From Embiotoca jacksoni (Eukaryota; Chordata; Actinopteri; Embiotocidae), in NCBI GenBank assembly GCA_022577435.1, contig JAKOON010000032.1:2829047-2893046 (forward strand): a stretch of 64,000 nt of DNA. The letters run 5' to 3'. Each line of letters begins with the position of its first letter. Position 1 is the stretch's first letter. Position numbers and translations under genes: made by a program. The notes beneath the pieces are model-generated. The model saw only the letters and a list, made by a program, of their open reading frames with translations, was not told the origin of the DNA and ran no database searches. This document shows, piece after piece, positions 51,714-63,078 of this stretch.

Positions 51714-52143
51714 GCGTTCCGAATCGCATTCTATTTATTTTTACTTTTAGTATGTACTGCAGCTACCGTTAAAAAGTATATACTGTTGCATGTAGCATGT
51801 ATACAATTTGGAAAATAGTACTTCATAGCAATCCATAGCACGACATTTGTTGTAAAAAGAAAAAGGATGCGGTTTGGAACGAGTACGCTTCCTTTTAATA
51901 CCTTTTCTTCTTCTTCCTTTTGTGGGCAGAGCATGAGCGCCACCAACTGTCTCGGCGGCTCAGTCGATGTGACGTAACTTCCGCTGAACAAAGGATTGTG
52001 GGTCAGAACAGACCGGAATACGGCCGGATGTAGTAGGACATCCTGGTACTTTTGGCATCCTGTGTTTAACATACTAAGGATTGGGACATACTAAGCCTTT
52101 TTTTGGCACATTAGATAGTAAGGTAGTATGGATATTGGAACGC
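51714..52143. mobile_element. MITE-like element with GCGTTCC terminal inverted repeats
   Basis: The left end reads GCGTTCCGAATCGCATTC and the right end reads GGATATTGGAACGC, giving inverted termini GCGTTCCRAAT (one mismatch). Length is 430 bp. The internal sequence includes AAAAAGAAAAAGGATGCGG and GTCGATGTGACGTAACTTCC. No target-site duplication is obvious. The termini resemble those of the TGTTCCAAATG element, suggesting a related family. Confidence 0.7.
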
Positions 52144-52445
52144 TGGGACAGTCTATGGTTGTGGCTCTAGTTGCCAGAAGCTAGCAGGCTTCATTTGGTA
52201 AAATTCTGTAATTTGCTGAATAATTGAAGAACAGGCCTGTGTCACAGCTTGTGACAACTGTTATGAAGTGTGAAGTTTGATATTTATTTATCAATGTTCA
52301 TAAGTTCGTTTAATTATTTGTTTTCCTCTATTTGTTGGTTCACATACTTTATTCATGATGTCTTATTCACTTTGAGGCTCTACACACTCGTTCTCCTCGA
52401 CCCCAAATTATTTCCAAAATGACCCCCCTCACCCTCCTCCCGTAC

Positions 52446-52740
52446 CAATATTTGCCATCTCAGGCACGGTGGCGCTGTAGGGGCCTTCGTCAAAGATGGG
52501 CGGGTTGTCGTTGATGTCCTGCACCCGAATTATGAACTGTGACGAGGGTTCCAGGGCACGGTCAGTCTGCCTGTCGGTGGCCGTGGCGATGAGACGGTAC
52601 TCGTCCTTCTCCTCACGGTCCAGTGGCTTCGTGACGTGGATGTTACCCGTTTTCTCGTCTATCACAAAGACCGAGCCGGCCCCCTCACCTCGCAGGACAT
52701 ATTTTGTGCGTCCATCATTCCTGTCCATATCAGTGTGGAG
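52446..52740 (-). CDS. cdh24: Cadherin exon A: end of EC1, EC1-EC2 linker, start of EC2
   Basis: A 295-bp internal exon that starts in phase 0 (CTC CAC ACT, Leu-His-Thr) after a CCTATAG acceptor. It ends in phase 1 after ATT G, at a GTACGG donor. It encodes 98 residues plus one base. Visible motifs are DMDR (4-7), GEGAG (18-22), FVIDE (25-29), the calcium-binding LDREEK (40-45), the LEPSSQF type II segment (63-69), the inter-repeat calcium motif QDINDNPPIF (74-83), and YSATVPEM (88-95), where EC2 begins. The length equals the conserved 295-bp exon of classical type II cadherins. The first part of EC1, with the two tryptophans that swap between partner cadherins, is encoded by an upstream exon not in the window. 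No stop or frameshift is present. Just upstream in transcript sense lie an A24 run and a GGGAA tract. Confidence 0.95.
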
Positions 52741-52794
52741 CTATAGGTGAGAGAGGACAGATAGAGGAGCAAAAAAAAAAAAAAAAAAAAAAAA

Positions 52795-52840
52795 GGGAAG
52801 GGAAGGGAAGGGAAGGGAAGGGAAGGGAAGGGAAGGAAGG
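52795..52840. repeat. (GGGAA)n pentamer tract preceded by A24
   Basis: A 24-base A run (52771-52794) abuts about nine GGGAA units. On the transcribed strand this is a long pyrimidine tract of TTCCC units then T24, ending about 28 bases before the AG acceptor of cadherin exon A. Confidence 0.95.
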
Positions 52841-53067
52841 CAAAATGGAGGAGGGAAATGGGTAGAAATAGGAAGCGGAGGGTTGTGAGAAGTAAGACAG
52901 GAATGTAAAAGGTGGGGAAGAAAGACAAGAGTAAACAGCCGTTAAAAATTAAGTTTGTTTTCTCGAGACAGGCAGTGAAAACAAAACAAGCAGATTATCC
53001 TCTGCATGGCTCGCGGATATAATACATTTAAACAGAAGCAAAGAAAAGAAGTACGCACAATACCTTC

Positions 53068-53073
<6 letters not shown>

Positions 53074-53102
<29 letters not shown>
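53074..53102. repeat. (CA)n microsatellite
   Basis: About 14 CA units, some 330 bp upstream (in transcript sense) of cadherin exon A. Confidence 0.95.
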
Positions 53103-53108
<6 letters not shown>

Positions 53109-54611
53109 CTGCTATTGTATTGTTCCATCTTTCTATTCCTGCAGTATGAGCAGTTATGAACCTGGATCGCCTTAATCTCAAAGATATCCATAACACATGC
53201 TCTCCTGCTCCCACTTAAAGCCCCCATTCAGGTCCGAGCAGCTGTGGACAGCGAGAGTTTACTAGTCTGTGCACATGCAGCGCCCCGGCTATTTAATGAA
53301 AGCACAAAATCAAAGGAATAATGAACAGTAGGCCAATCAATTATTCCCTAACTAATAGGTGTGTATGAGTGAGAGTGGAGGGGTGCGTGGCAGTGGGACA
53401 TGCAGTATTGATCACAGCCCCGTGTTAAGTTTTATTGGATCAGCGCCTGGTGGGATAGCAGAGCAGCAGGGCGACTGGCGTCCTCTCATGCAGGGAGAGG
53501 TAATATCAGGGAAGGCTCCACACTGTCCTCCGTCCCCCGTGAGAGAGACGTGCCAGCGGGATGCGGGCGAGCACATCAAGATTCAATCTCATTACCCCTG
53601 CACCTACGTGGATCGAATAGCAACTGTGACCAAAAAAGGAGCGCTAAATTAGGCCGCACTGGCAAGAAAGTGTGACATTGTGACTTTAGATGGAGTGGAG
53701 GGAGCAGGGAGTCAGCTGGGGAGGGGACGGGGGTTTAGCTCAGGAGAGCATTGTTGCATGGCAACAGCTAAGCACATTTGCTAAATGAAATGAGAATGGA
53801 TACTGTGAATCGAAATGTTCATTTACTTTGAGCATCACCATTTTTCAAGGGGGGGGAAAATGGCATGGATACGCCAGCTTCCTGGGGGTTAAATGATAAG
53901 CACGGATGTTGACGAGCTTGTTTATGGCTAAAAAAATAACTCATAAGTCCAGACTGTCGGGTGAAAATGAAAACTATTTGAACACTATGGCACAAAGTCA
54001 AAAGTTAAACAGCACTTCACCTTCAGAGGATCCCTTTATTTTAATGACAATGCAAATTAGAAAATCTAAAAGCACTCTCACCGACATTAGCAGGTATTGT
54101 GTGAGCAGTTTGCGCAAACTAGACATGGACTCATCGCTATCCTGTAGGCTTTTCTCTTCATCCATGCAACCTGTAATGTAAACTGGAGGGATTATCTCTG
54201 ATCAGATGTAACACAGACTAGCCTAAACATCTTCACACCAGCTTGTTTTCTGCCAACTGCAAAATGTGGCTATGTGTCAAAGTGACACCCTACTTGAAGT
54301 CTTCTAATTATCAACCATACGATCCAAGTATTTTTTTTGTTTTTGTTTTTTTAAGCAAAGCTTTATAAAATCTCTGTATCTCGCTCCCTCATGGACTGTG
54401 AGGCTCTGCTAAGTTTGGACTTCTTGCACTTGCAGCAGTAGCACATAGTGACAAATCTTTAAGGCAGAAAAGAACAGAATGAAAACATACATTTAAACTT
54501 TTGAAGCAACTCCTAAAGCCAACCAAGTGTCTACCACCCATCCAAATACTTCACGTGAGGCTTAGACCATTTATATGTCAATCAAAATATAGCTTAATAC
54601 ACTACTTTTGT

Positions 54612-54790
54612 GGCAAGCCCCCATTTGTTTAAATTGCTATTTTGAAGCCTTGACTCTGGCACTGTCGCTATTTAGGTTTCTTTTGGAGCCAGAAATGACC
54701 ATATTTGGTTGAGCTGGGGTATGAATCTGACCAAGAACTTAGGAACCAGATGCCTGCCCACCTATACCAGCAGACAAGCTGATTAGGATG
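54612..54790 (+). mobile_element. Dispersed repeat family 1, copy 5 (5' part)
   Basis: CCCCATTTGTTTAAATTGCT, TTTTGAAGCCTTGACTCTGG, TTTTGGAGCCAGAAATGACC and ATGAATCTGACCAAGAAC follow the family order. The match fades after the polypyrimidine-like CCTGCCCACC segment. Confidence 0.65.
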
Positions 54791-55290
54791 CAAGCGTGCT
54801 TTGAAAACGTTCTGACATTTAGATTTGATTTTATAGGGAAAATGGGTTAAGTGTTTCATATTCTGAACTAATTGGCTCAATAATGTGTCATCACAGGGCT
54901 TTAATATACATTTTTTTCATTTGTATCCATTTTAAAAGCACATCACCGACACTCAGTTAACGGCCCTCTTTCACAGCAGACATTTGGAGTAGTCACAGCA
55001 GGGAAAGTGCAGGAGTTACTAAACACATTAAAGATGTCTCTGTTCTATTCGACCGTCTCAGAGATGCCGGGGCAACAGTGAGCCAGCATGCAAAATACCA
55101 GAACCCTGAAAATGAAGGCACTGAAAAGTATCAAGGCATCATTAATGCTATTATTTACACCTGGGCTATCCTGCTGTGACCTGCCAAAAAGTGTTCAGTG
55201 AAAAAGGCCTATTCAAACCCTTTCGTATCCGTCCTGTCCAGCAGTTGTCCCTTGCTCTTCCAACTGTTCCTCAGTCATATCAGCACTTCA

Positions 55291-56018
55291 TAAGTGAGGG
55301 TCAATCAAAAAATTCAGAGACCGCACCATGAACGGTAAGTAGCAACGTGACGTGCATGAAGCAAGCTGAAAGCTATGACCTTCTTGAGTAACTATTCCAA
55401 GTTTCGTTGCTTGATCATCATCAGCATGAGTTACACATGTTGGTTCGTGCCCGGCCGGCGTATCTGTGGTTCCTCAGTGGCGAGTGCACACGTCAAATTT
55501 TGTGTCAAACTCAGAAAATCAAAAATGGAGACCCTTAAAATGTTTCAGGAAGCCTGTGGTAATGAAGCAATGAGCTGGACGATGTGTTTTGAGTGACATA
55601 TGCGTCACTATTTCAAGCGTCAGGTACGGAACGCAACCAGGTGGGTTTTCTTTGACATCTGCAGGATTGCGCATCGCAAAACAGGGAAAACATTTAGCGC
55701 GAACGACCTTAACTGTGGTCTGATGGCACTTGGGTTCTCTGATATACCTGCTGACAGCGCTTTGAAAAAAACAGTCTCTTGCCCACAACAACTTTGATGT
55801 GCACTCTGGTCAAGTTTCAGGTGCATGGAGAAATTGCCGTGCCCCTAGACCAGCGCCGACAAAAAAGTGTGTAACTCTGGTGCTGATGATCAAGCGACAA
55901 AACCTGGACTAGTTCCTCATGAATGTTATAGCTTCCCTCTGCTCAGTGCACATCGTGGTGCTACATGGTGTTCACACGCAACAGAACCAGTCAGACTTTT
56001 TTGATCGAGTCTCGTATA
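55291..56018 (+). mobile_element. Degenerate mariner-like element with long terminal inverted repeats
   Basis: The left end has TA then AGTGAGGGTCAATCAAAAAA; the right end, read in reverse complement, has TATACGAGACTCGATCAAAA. Similarity continues inward for more than 130 bp: TTTCGTTGCTTGATCATCA on the left corresponds to TTTTGTCGCTTGATCATCA on the right, followed in both by an AG.GTTACACA-like segment. Inside, residues encoded at 55478-55596 (KFCVKLRKSKMETLKMF, then EACGNEAMSWTMCFE) match the helix-turn-helix start of mariner-type transposases. A stop follows at the point where WHKRF would be expected, and no DDD/E catalytic region is recognisable. It is therefore dead and, at 728 bp, internally shortened. 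TA at both outer edges fits the mariner target preference. Confidence 0.8.
55478..55596 (+). pseudogene. Mariner transposase N-terminal remnant
   Basis: About 40 codons encode AHVKFCVKLRKSK, ETLKMFQEACGNEAMS and WTMCFE before a TGA stop. In mariner transposases the same region is the first DNA-binding helix-turn-helix, usually followed by WHKRFK. Here the tryptophan codon position is TGA and the following frame reads HMRHYFKR, a degraded continuation. The start codon is not identifiable. The gene is non-functional. Confidence 0.75.
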
Positions 56019-57727
56019 CATCTGCCAGTAAACACCACTCTTCTGCCCGACTGTCTATGTAGTGTCTGCGACTGCACTCTAGAAAATTGTTCCTGACTTT
56101 ACCTCCCCTTTAGGATCTGCTTGCTGACTGTCCATCTGCTTTTGAAACCACACAACACCTATAACAACTGTAACCAGGCCTGATATTTACAGCCCAATTA
56201 AAACCCGCCCATGTAAATTCAATTATGCGATATGTCTAGATTATTTCAGAGGTGAACTTCATTGATGCACAGCATCCGCATGGATCCCAGAATCTCCAGT
56301 GACCACTTAAGATCAGATTTCACTGCCAAGCTCACATGTGTGTTAGTGCCCCGTCAACAGCTACAGTAATAAAGCAGATAAATGGTCTCTCCAAGCTTCT
56401 TATGGGCAGCCATGGTACAATATACCAACCCTATTAGAGGCAGTGTTCAGGTCAATTGGCAGGAGCCTCACCTTCACTGTATTTAAAAAAAATGACACAA
56501 GGAAATGTACAAAAAGTACAAGTGTAAAAAAACATCCATTAAAAAAATCTATACTCTGCTAACAATGGGCAAAATCATGGCTCTGGTGCCAGCTTATGTC
56601 TAAACAAAATTTCACTTCTGTTACAGATTGTTGCTTTTTTTTCCCACCATCACAGTTCAGCAGGGGGACGGACCAAAGCTCACGACACTGCAGTCGATGT
56701 GAAGCAACAGCTTTACTTACAGAGAATGGTGCAACTACAGAAAACAATCAGAGAAAGATCAGAGTCCAACGTCCGGGAAGGGTCCAAGGAAGAGAAATGC
56801 TGTGTTCAAATTGAACTCGTGAGCTCATGGTTACAACATGGGAAATCGTTTGCACCTTATGCTTGGCCTTCATGGAGTTAAGTTGTAAAAAGATTGCTTC
56901 TAGGCAACGGCAATGGCGTCCAGAAGCCACAGCAGCTAACAATTTTGCAAGCTAAGGGGGATAACGTAATGCAGGGAAGGCAAAAGCACAGAGGGAAAAG
57001 ATTAGGTTGTTGGGAAGATCAACATTTTCCTCAGACGTAGGCTATTCTCAGAGTTATGAAGACAAACACTACATGACTAAAATGACAATATATTAGCTTC
57101 ACATCCTCTGCCATTTCCACAAACATGTCACGACTCATGAACTCGAAGCTTATAGAAAATGTTGAGTTCTGACGTTGTGAATAACGAGGGAGCCGTTCAT
57201 ACGGACTCTTACACTGTAAATACGACCCCATTTGAACGTAGCAAAAAAATACTGACAGAGAGACAGCAGTCCAGGAAAACTAAAGTATGAACTCTAAGCA
57301 ATGAAACCTTCATGATTCTGCAACTAGTAGTGACAGACTGGAAAGACCGTGTGGGCAGATTGGCAGAGTGGCTGCGGGTGGGGTAGATTGGAGGACTGGG
57401 TTCAGGTGGGGTTGGCGTGGCAGGGAGGAGACTGGGACAGAAGGAGAGAGACTAGGGACCTCTGATGAGTGGACAACAAACTGGATAACAGAAAAGGTAG
57501 AAAGACCAAAACCATGACAATCGTTTGCTTTGCTCCATCACCATTGTACCTGTGCAGGTTTACAGGTTTTGGTATTGTAACAGATAGTGTATTGTTGCAG
57601 CCTGTTTGACAAAAGTTAATTGAAAAGAGTTTCAGGTTTCCTCATCTTCTGCAGAGGCCAGCTGGGGCCAATTGGCCAAAACACCCGGCTGGTCAGGACC
57701 ACCATGGTAGCCCGGGTCCTCGCTCTC

Positions 57728-57806
57728 TTTAACGAAGAGCCATTTACAATCAAAGCCTTAACGGCCCTGCAGCTTAACGAGGGGACTTAACGAGCTTCTT
57801 AATGAA
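57728..57806. promoter_or_regulatory. Cluster of TTAACGA motifs
   Basis: TTAACGA at 57729, TTAACGG at 57758, TTAACGA at 57773 and 57787, and TTAATGA at 57799: five copies in under 80 bp with start spacings of 29, 15, 14 and 12. The core AACGG/TAACG resembles a Myb-type site. There is no simple-repeat structure between the copies. Confidence 0.4.
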
Positions 57807-58609
57807 GCCCCGGCCATCATTACCACAGTGAGTGGTGTCAGCGCTGATTGAAAGCGTTGCTCAGAGTCATTCTGAAGCAGGAGAGCCCCGCCTAAGGAAA
57901 CCAAATCCATTTAAGGGTGACCTCTCACCCTTATCTGTTCCTCCAAGATTAATAGGAAAGGATAATAAGGAAACACACTTAACCAGATGTAATGGCTATG
58001 GATATTTTATGGTTTCAGAAAGTGTTACCGCTCCGGAGTCTTTCAGCCACCTTTCTGTGTGCAAAAATAACTAAACAATGTCATATACAACACAACTGCC
58101 TATCACCATTTTTCACATCCGTTTAAAGCGAATAATATGACATCTCATAACGGCAGCATTTCATATCCCCTTGATATACCATCAAATATATCAAGAGCCA
58201 AACAATATGAAGCCACTGGCCACAAAAGCCAAATTTACTGATGTGTCATCTCTGCTTGGAGAATGATTTCAGCTTGATAAAGCTGCCATTTTCATTTTCT
58301 TTGGTGCCTGTTGTGTATGCAACACCCAGCCTCCCCAGACTCCTAAATCTCTTCAATTACTTATATTATCATAAGGTAATATGCTTATACTCATATACTC
58401 AATTTCACATTTTCGCAATAACCATAAATCACAAAGCGAGGAGGAAAAGTACTCTCTGCCAACCTCTAAATCACTTAAATAACTAATATCCAATACACAC
58501 AATTTCACATTTCTACCACACAATAAATCATAAAAACACCAGGAAAATTTGTTTTTTTTCCACAGCTGTGCATTAGTCTAATGAATGTGGATGTTGTCCT
58601 CCACAAGAT

Positions 58610-58712
<103 letters not shown>

Positions 58713-59360
58713 CTGTGCCTGTGTGACTCCAAAACGGAGGTGAGGTTACACTCGCAGGAAAAATGACACAGTGTGGGAAATCATCTGGGAGCACACATGA
58801 AATGCCAATAGGCATTCGGCGGCGATGCAGGGCACCACTGAGCCCTGTGATTGGCAGCGGGATCCAATTCCCAGAACACATCAGGGAAAGTATGCAAGGC
58901 AGGTGTGAAAATATCCCCCGATCTCCTCTGCAAGTACGTGGATGAGGGGAAGCTATTCATCTTCTGTTTGGTGATTTCAAAAGAGCCAGAGGCCTGTAGG
59001 ACAAGCACGAGCTCCAGCAGCCAGTCAGATTGTGCAGCAGGGATGGGTGGAGGTAAAGCTTTGGGCTGGGACTGATCCAGCTCTTGTCATATCAACCAGG
59101 GAGTGTCAAGCAGGGCAGAGGGGAGAGGGTCAGCCAATCGATTTGGAGCAGGCTCACCGATTCAGAGAGATGTCTGAAGAAACGGGCCGATCAAGGAAAA
59201 AACGGCAGGAAAATTAATTTGGGACAGGGCCCATATGAGTTCACAGAGCCCGTTTGAAATGAAACCGTGCCTGGAGAGCCGAACTGAGATATCATTGGTT
59301 TTCCTTGAGGGTATGCGTGTGTGTGTTACTATACGTGACAGTTTTAACAACAGGCTCTCC

Positions 59361-59362
<2 letters not shown>

Positions 59363-59419
<57 letters not shown>
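59363..59419. repeat. (GT)n microsatellite
   Basis: About 28 uninterrupted GT units. Confidence 0.97.
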
Positions 59420-60007
59420 GGCCACAGTAACTTTAAAGAAAGTGGTGTAATGACTCTGAGTCTCCCTGTGCCCTGGCTGAACCTCCACTTGGCACAGTTA
59501 TAGCACAAAGTGGACAAGGAGCCAAAGCGTGACTAAGAATGTGCACGTGTGAGCTGGCAGTGACTGACCGGGAGAAAGAAGAAACAGCTGAGAGCGGGCC
59601 AGGAAGTGTGGTGTGGTTAATAGAGCACAGCTCAAAGCTAAGACCAACATCTACCCAGCGACTAATAATTAAAGTCAACAAATCTCTGGGTTGGCTGCGA
59701 TCAGCTCTGCCATCATCAGATGTCTTTGCTCTCGCTCCCATCTGGGGAGCAATGGATCCCCATCTGGGCCTCAGGAGAGCGAGATATAAAACGCCAGCAT
59801 GCATTTATAGAAAACAAACACGTTTGTGGACACAGGTTTAGTAGGCCAGCTGGATGTATATACAATTTCTATTTAACAGGTACAGCAATGTGAGAAGTAA
59901 GTACACCACATGGAAACTGTTGTCTTTTTAGACATATTTGGACAAGTAAACATTTCATCCTGTTTACAACACTGCCAATAGGTAAAGGTGACACACCTCA
60001 ACACAGT

Positions 60008-60048
60008 AAAAAAAATAAAAAAATAAAAAAATAAAAAAAAATAAAAAA
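60008..60048. repeat. A-rich (A4-8T)n simple repeat
   Basis: Repeated AATAAAAA units in a 40-bp tract with no open reading frame. Confidence 0.85.
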
Positions 60049-60710
60049 TTCAATCATTTATTCAACAAAAATCCTAGACCCGACTGCAAACCTACATTTC
60101 TGGATTTGTTGGAACAAATGTAGGGTTGTTGGATAAACTGTGTGCTCATTATCCTGTTGAAAAATCGACTTCCAGTGTATAACATCAACTGTCAGAGATG
60201 GTCTCACATTATCTTGCACTCTTCTATTAATTCATTCATTTCATCTTAGAATTTGACCAAATTCTATGCATTTTACTTAAAGGTGGAGGACCTTCATGCA
60301 CATCGCTGAGGCAGTAAGTCAAAGTAAAGCGAGATTTATTCACAAAAAAAGGCAGAATCCAAATATAGGTGATGTGAACACTATCCAGCATAACAATCAG
60401 GCACCTGAGAGGTGAACGGATGAAACTTCCTAAAGGGGAAAAAAAAAACCGCGGTACAAAAACTAGCAGGACAGTAACCATAGCAGCAAATATAGACATA
60501 GCCATGGACACTAAAGGTGGAGGATTCCAAAATAAAATAGGAAGTGACAGCGTTCAAACAGGGCAGTGAAGTGACTTCAAACCACAATACTTCCACAACC
60601 AGGTCTTTGGTCTGCACCAAACATGTCTACTGTTACTGCATCCGAACAACTCTATCTTTAATTCATCTGTCCAGAGCACACCAACATGTGAACACATCAC
60701 CTTCCAAAAT

Positions 60711-61109
60711 ATCTGCAGCTTCAATTATTTTACTCAGAAATTAACGTGTTTTTGTTTCCTCTCTTTAACACACTGATACTTTTTTCGAGCAGCAGGAGTG
60801 AAAAAAAAAAAAACTTTTGTGTTGTGTTCAGGAACAGCTGCAGCTTCGTCAGAGCCTTAATTTGAAAATTCTTCACGCCGGTGGCCCCGCCCCTTCCTCT
60901 ACAGAGCCAAGATAGCAACCGTTTGGGGTGGAAAGTGCCCAGCGTTGCAGACTTCTCAAAAAAGAAGTCTAAAACGCTGGGCACTTTCCACCCCAAACGG
61001 GGTTTGAGTGAGTCATCCTGGTACTTGTTGTGCACTGCATGTTTCTGTACTTGACAGTGTGAATGCACTTACTCACTCAAAATAGTGTACAAGTACGCCA
61101 TTTGGAACA
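60711..61109. mobile_element. Relative of the TGTTCCAAATG MITE, left end missing
   Basis: Shares TGTTTTTG..CCTCT, GGAAAGTG.CCAGCGTT, TTTCTGTACTTGAC.GTGTGA and ACTCAAAATAGTG with 35902-36350 and ends in the same CCATTTGGAACA. A typical left terminus is not visible. It carries an extra inverted segment that forms a 38-bp hairpin not seen in the other copy. Confidence 0.65.
60919..61000. repeat. Near-perfect 38-bp inverted repeat with 6-base loop
   Basis: Arm 1 is 60919-60956 and arm 2 is 60963-61000. They are complementary except at two adjacent positions (GC in one arm against TT in the complement of the other). The loop is CAAAAA. The outer bases are CCGTTTGGGG and CCCCAAACGG. Confidence 0.95.
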
Positions 61110-62802
61110 AAGCACTGGTGTTTGACTGCATGTTCACTGGCAAATTGTAGTTTTGCTTTAATCATCTTTTTGCTAAGTAAAGGCTTTTTCCTGGCATGCC
61201 TCCCATGCGGGTCGAATTTGAGTGATCTGTTTTTGATGGTAGACGCCTGGAGCAGCTGCAGATCCTGTGATGAAATTGAAATCAAAGAGTCTGAGGTGCA
61301 ATTCTGACTTTTTATTTATTTCATTTTTGAAAATGACTACAAAATGTCAATTTTATATATCATTTGTTTAAGTATATATCATCTTCATTAATATCCACTT
61401 TTTTAAAAGAGAAGTTTTAAAGTTTGTTCAAATAAAAAAAGTCAAGAATTTCTATGGGGCGCATTTTTTCACGAGTATGTGTAACATGTAAGCAACTATA
61501 TGAAAAAAAACACAGCATTGGTAAAGAAGCTGAAGCCTGTATTTAACTTTTTTTTAATGATCAAAGCCTTCTTTATGACATAACCCATTAAAATTTGTAG
61601 ATCACCATTACCTAAATCATTAACAATGATGAATGATGTATTATGATCGGACGACAACAGATCAGATCAAACATGTTACAGTCTGTCATAATTCGCCAAA
61701 CAAATGCTTGATGTATTGTTGTATAACCAGGCATTACTAATGCTAAAGATAAGTCATAAAGTAACACAAGTGGTGCTACACATGATAGTCAAACTATTGT
61801 AAAAAGAAAACAAAGGCAAACAGTAAAAATGACCAAAATTGTTTACTGTAAACATCCATCACAGTTTACAGATCGACTGCATGATTCAACTTTAACAGCC
61901 TGTACCTACAGTTCAGTGGAATGAGAGGTCATTGCCAACATGCGCACGCAAATACAATTTCACCTCCAAATAAAGTGGATTAGATCATTTGGCTAAAATG
62001 TTGACTTGTTTACATCCGGTTACATCATCTGGCTGTTTGTTTGTTCCCCCTCATCAGACTCTCAGCGATTATTTTGTGAGTATAATGTTATCATAACCGA
62101 ACAATGAAAACAAGACCTGTTATAATTATCCTTAACTGGAAGCCACAATTCCAATAAAGCCAACAACTGTCATGATGTGAAAACACCCCTTGCTGAGTTC
62201 AAACACACCAGTATATCCCCATAAAACAACCACAGCCATAACACGTATGCAAATAGCGTTTCATCCATGTGTGACACACAAGTGCATGCAAATGTGTGCG
62301 CTCTCATTCAGCTGCACCGCTCTAATCAATGCAGGCGCACATTACAAACACGCCTTCCAATTATGCGGAGGCACTCGAACATAAACCCCCCACAGGAACA
62401 GAAGCAGCAAACAGCCAGCCTCCGAGGAGCACTTGTGACTTTACAAGACAGACCTTCATACTGTGACAAGTTTCAAATTCTGTCTGAACTTTCAGTCAAT
62501 CCCGTTCTCCTGGCGCATGCAGGGAGAGGAAACTCCTGTTTGTTCTGCGCTCGCAGTGAAATGTCAGACGTTATGTTGTCTTCTCTCGCTCCCCGTCTGT
62601 TTCTCTTACAGCAAGATGTGGCTTAAATGCATCATGAGGGGCGGCAGTTAATTGTTTAGCATTGATCCACCATCGATTTGGCATTGAAGTTTGGTTAGCG
62701 TCGATTGCCTCTTTAATTCAGTTGTGGTGTGGACATGTTGCCCTGTCCTCGTTTGATCTAATTCAGTCTGTCTCTGGCGGGCTTGCTGTGTGGCCTCTAG
62801 CG

Positions 62803-62803
<1 letters not shown>

Positions 62804-62846
<43 letters not shown>

Positions 62847-62863
62847 CACACACAACACACACA
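62804..62863. repeat. (CA)n microsatellite
   Basis: About 20 CA units followed by AACACACAACACAC variants. Confidence 0.97.
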
Positions 62864-63047
62864 GGCAGAATTCAAACACTCTCAATCACACACACTTCCT
62901 CCCACTCGCAGTTCCTAATAGAACATTCATTATTCATCATTATTAGACTTTTCCTTTAGCACCATAAGCTGTTCAGTGCATCTCGGCACTGTTCTCTTCC
63001 TCCGCAATACATTATTCAGGACAAAACTGTGCTTTTAGCCCCGGAGT

Positions 63048-63078
63048 ATGCAAATCCCACTTTTGATTATCATAATCA
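63048..63078. promoter_or_regulatory. Octamer motif next to a TGATTAT palindrome
   Basis: ATGCAAAT at 63048-63055 is a perfect POU octamer. Eight bases on, TGATTAT-C-ATAATCA (63064-63078) is a perfect 7-bp inverted repeat with a homeodomain-type core. The closeness suggests a regulatory module, not demonstrated. Confidence 0.4.

Noticed and set aside
59433..59804. 123-codon minus-strand open frame examined as a candidate upstream cadherin exon
   Set aside because: It has none of the prodomain or N-terminal EC1 motifs (no RXKR, no WVWNQF-type segment).
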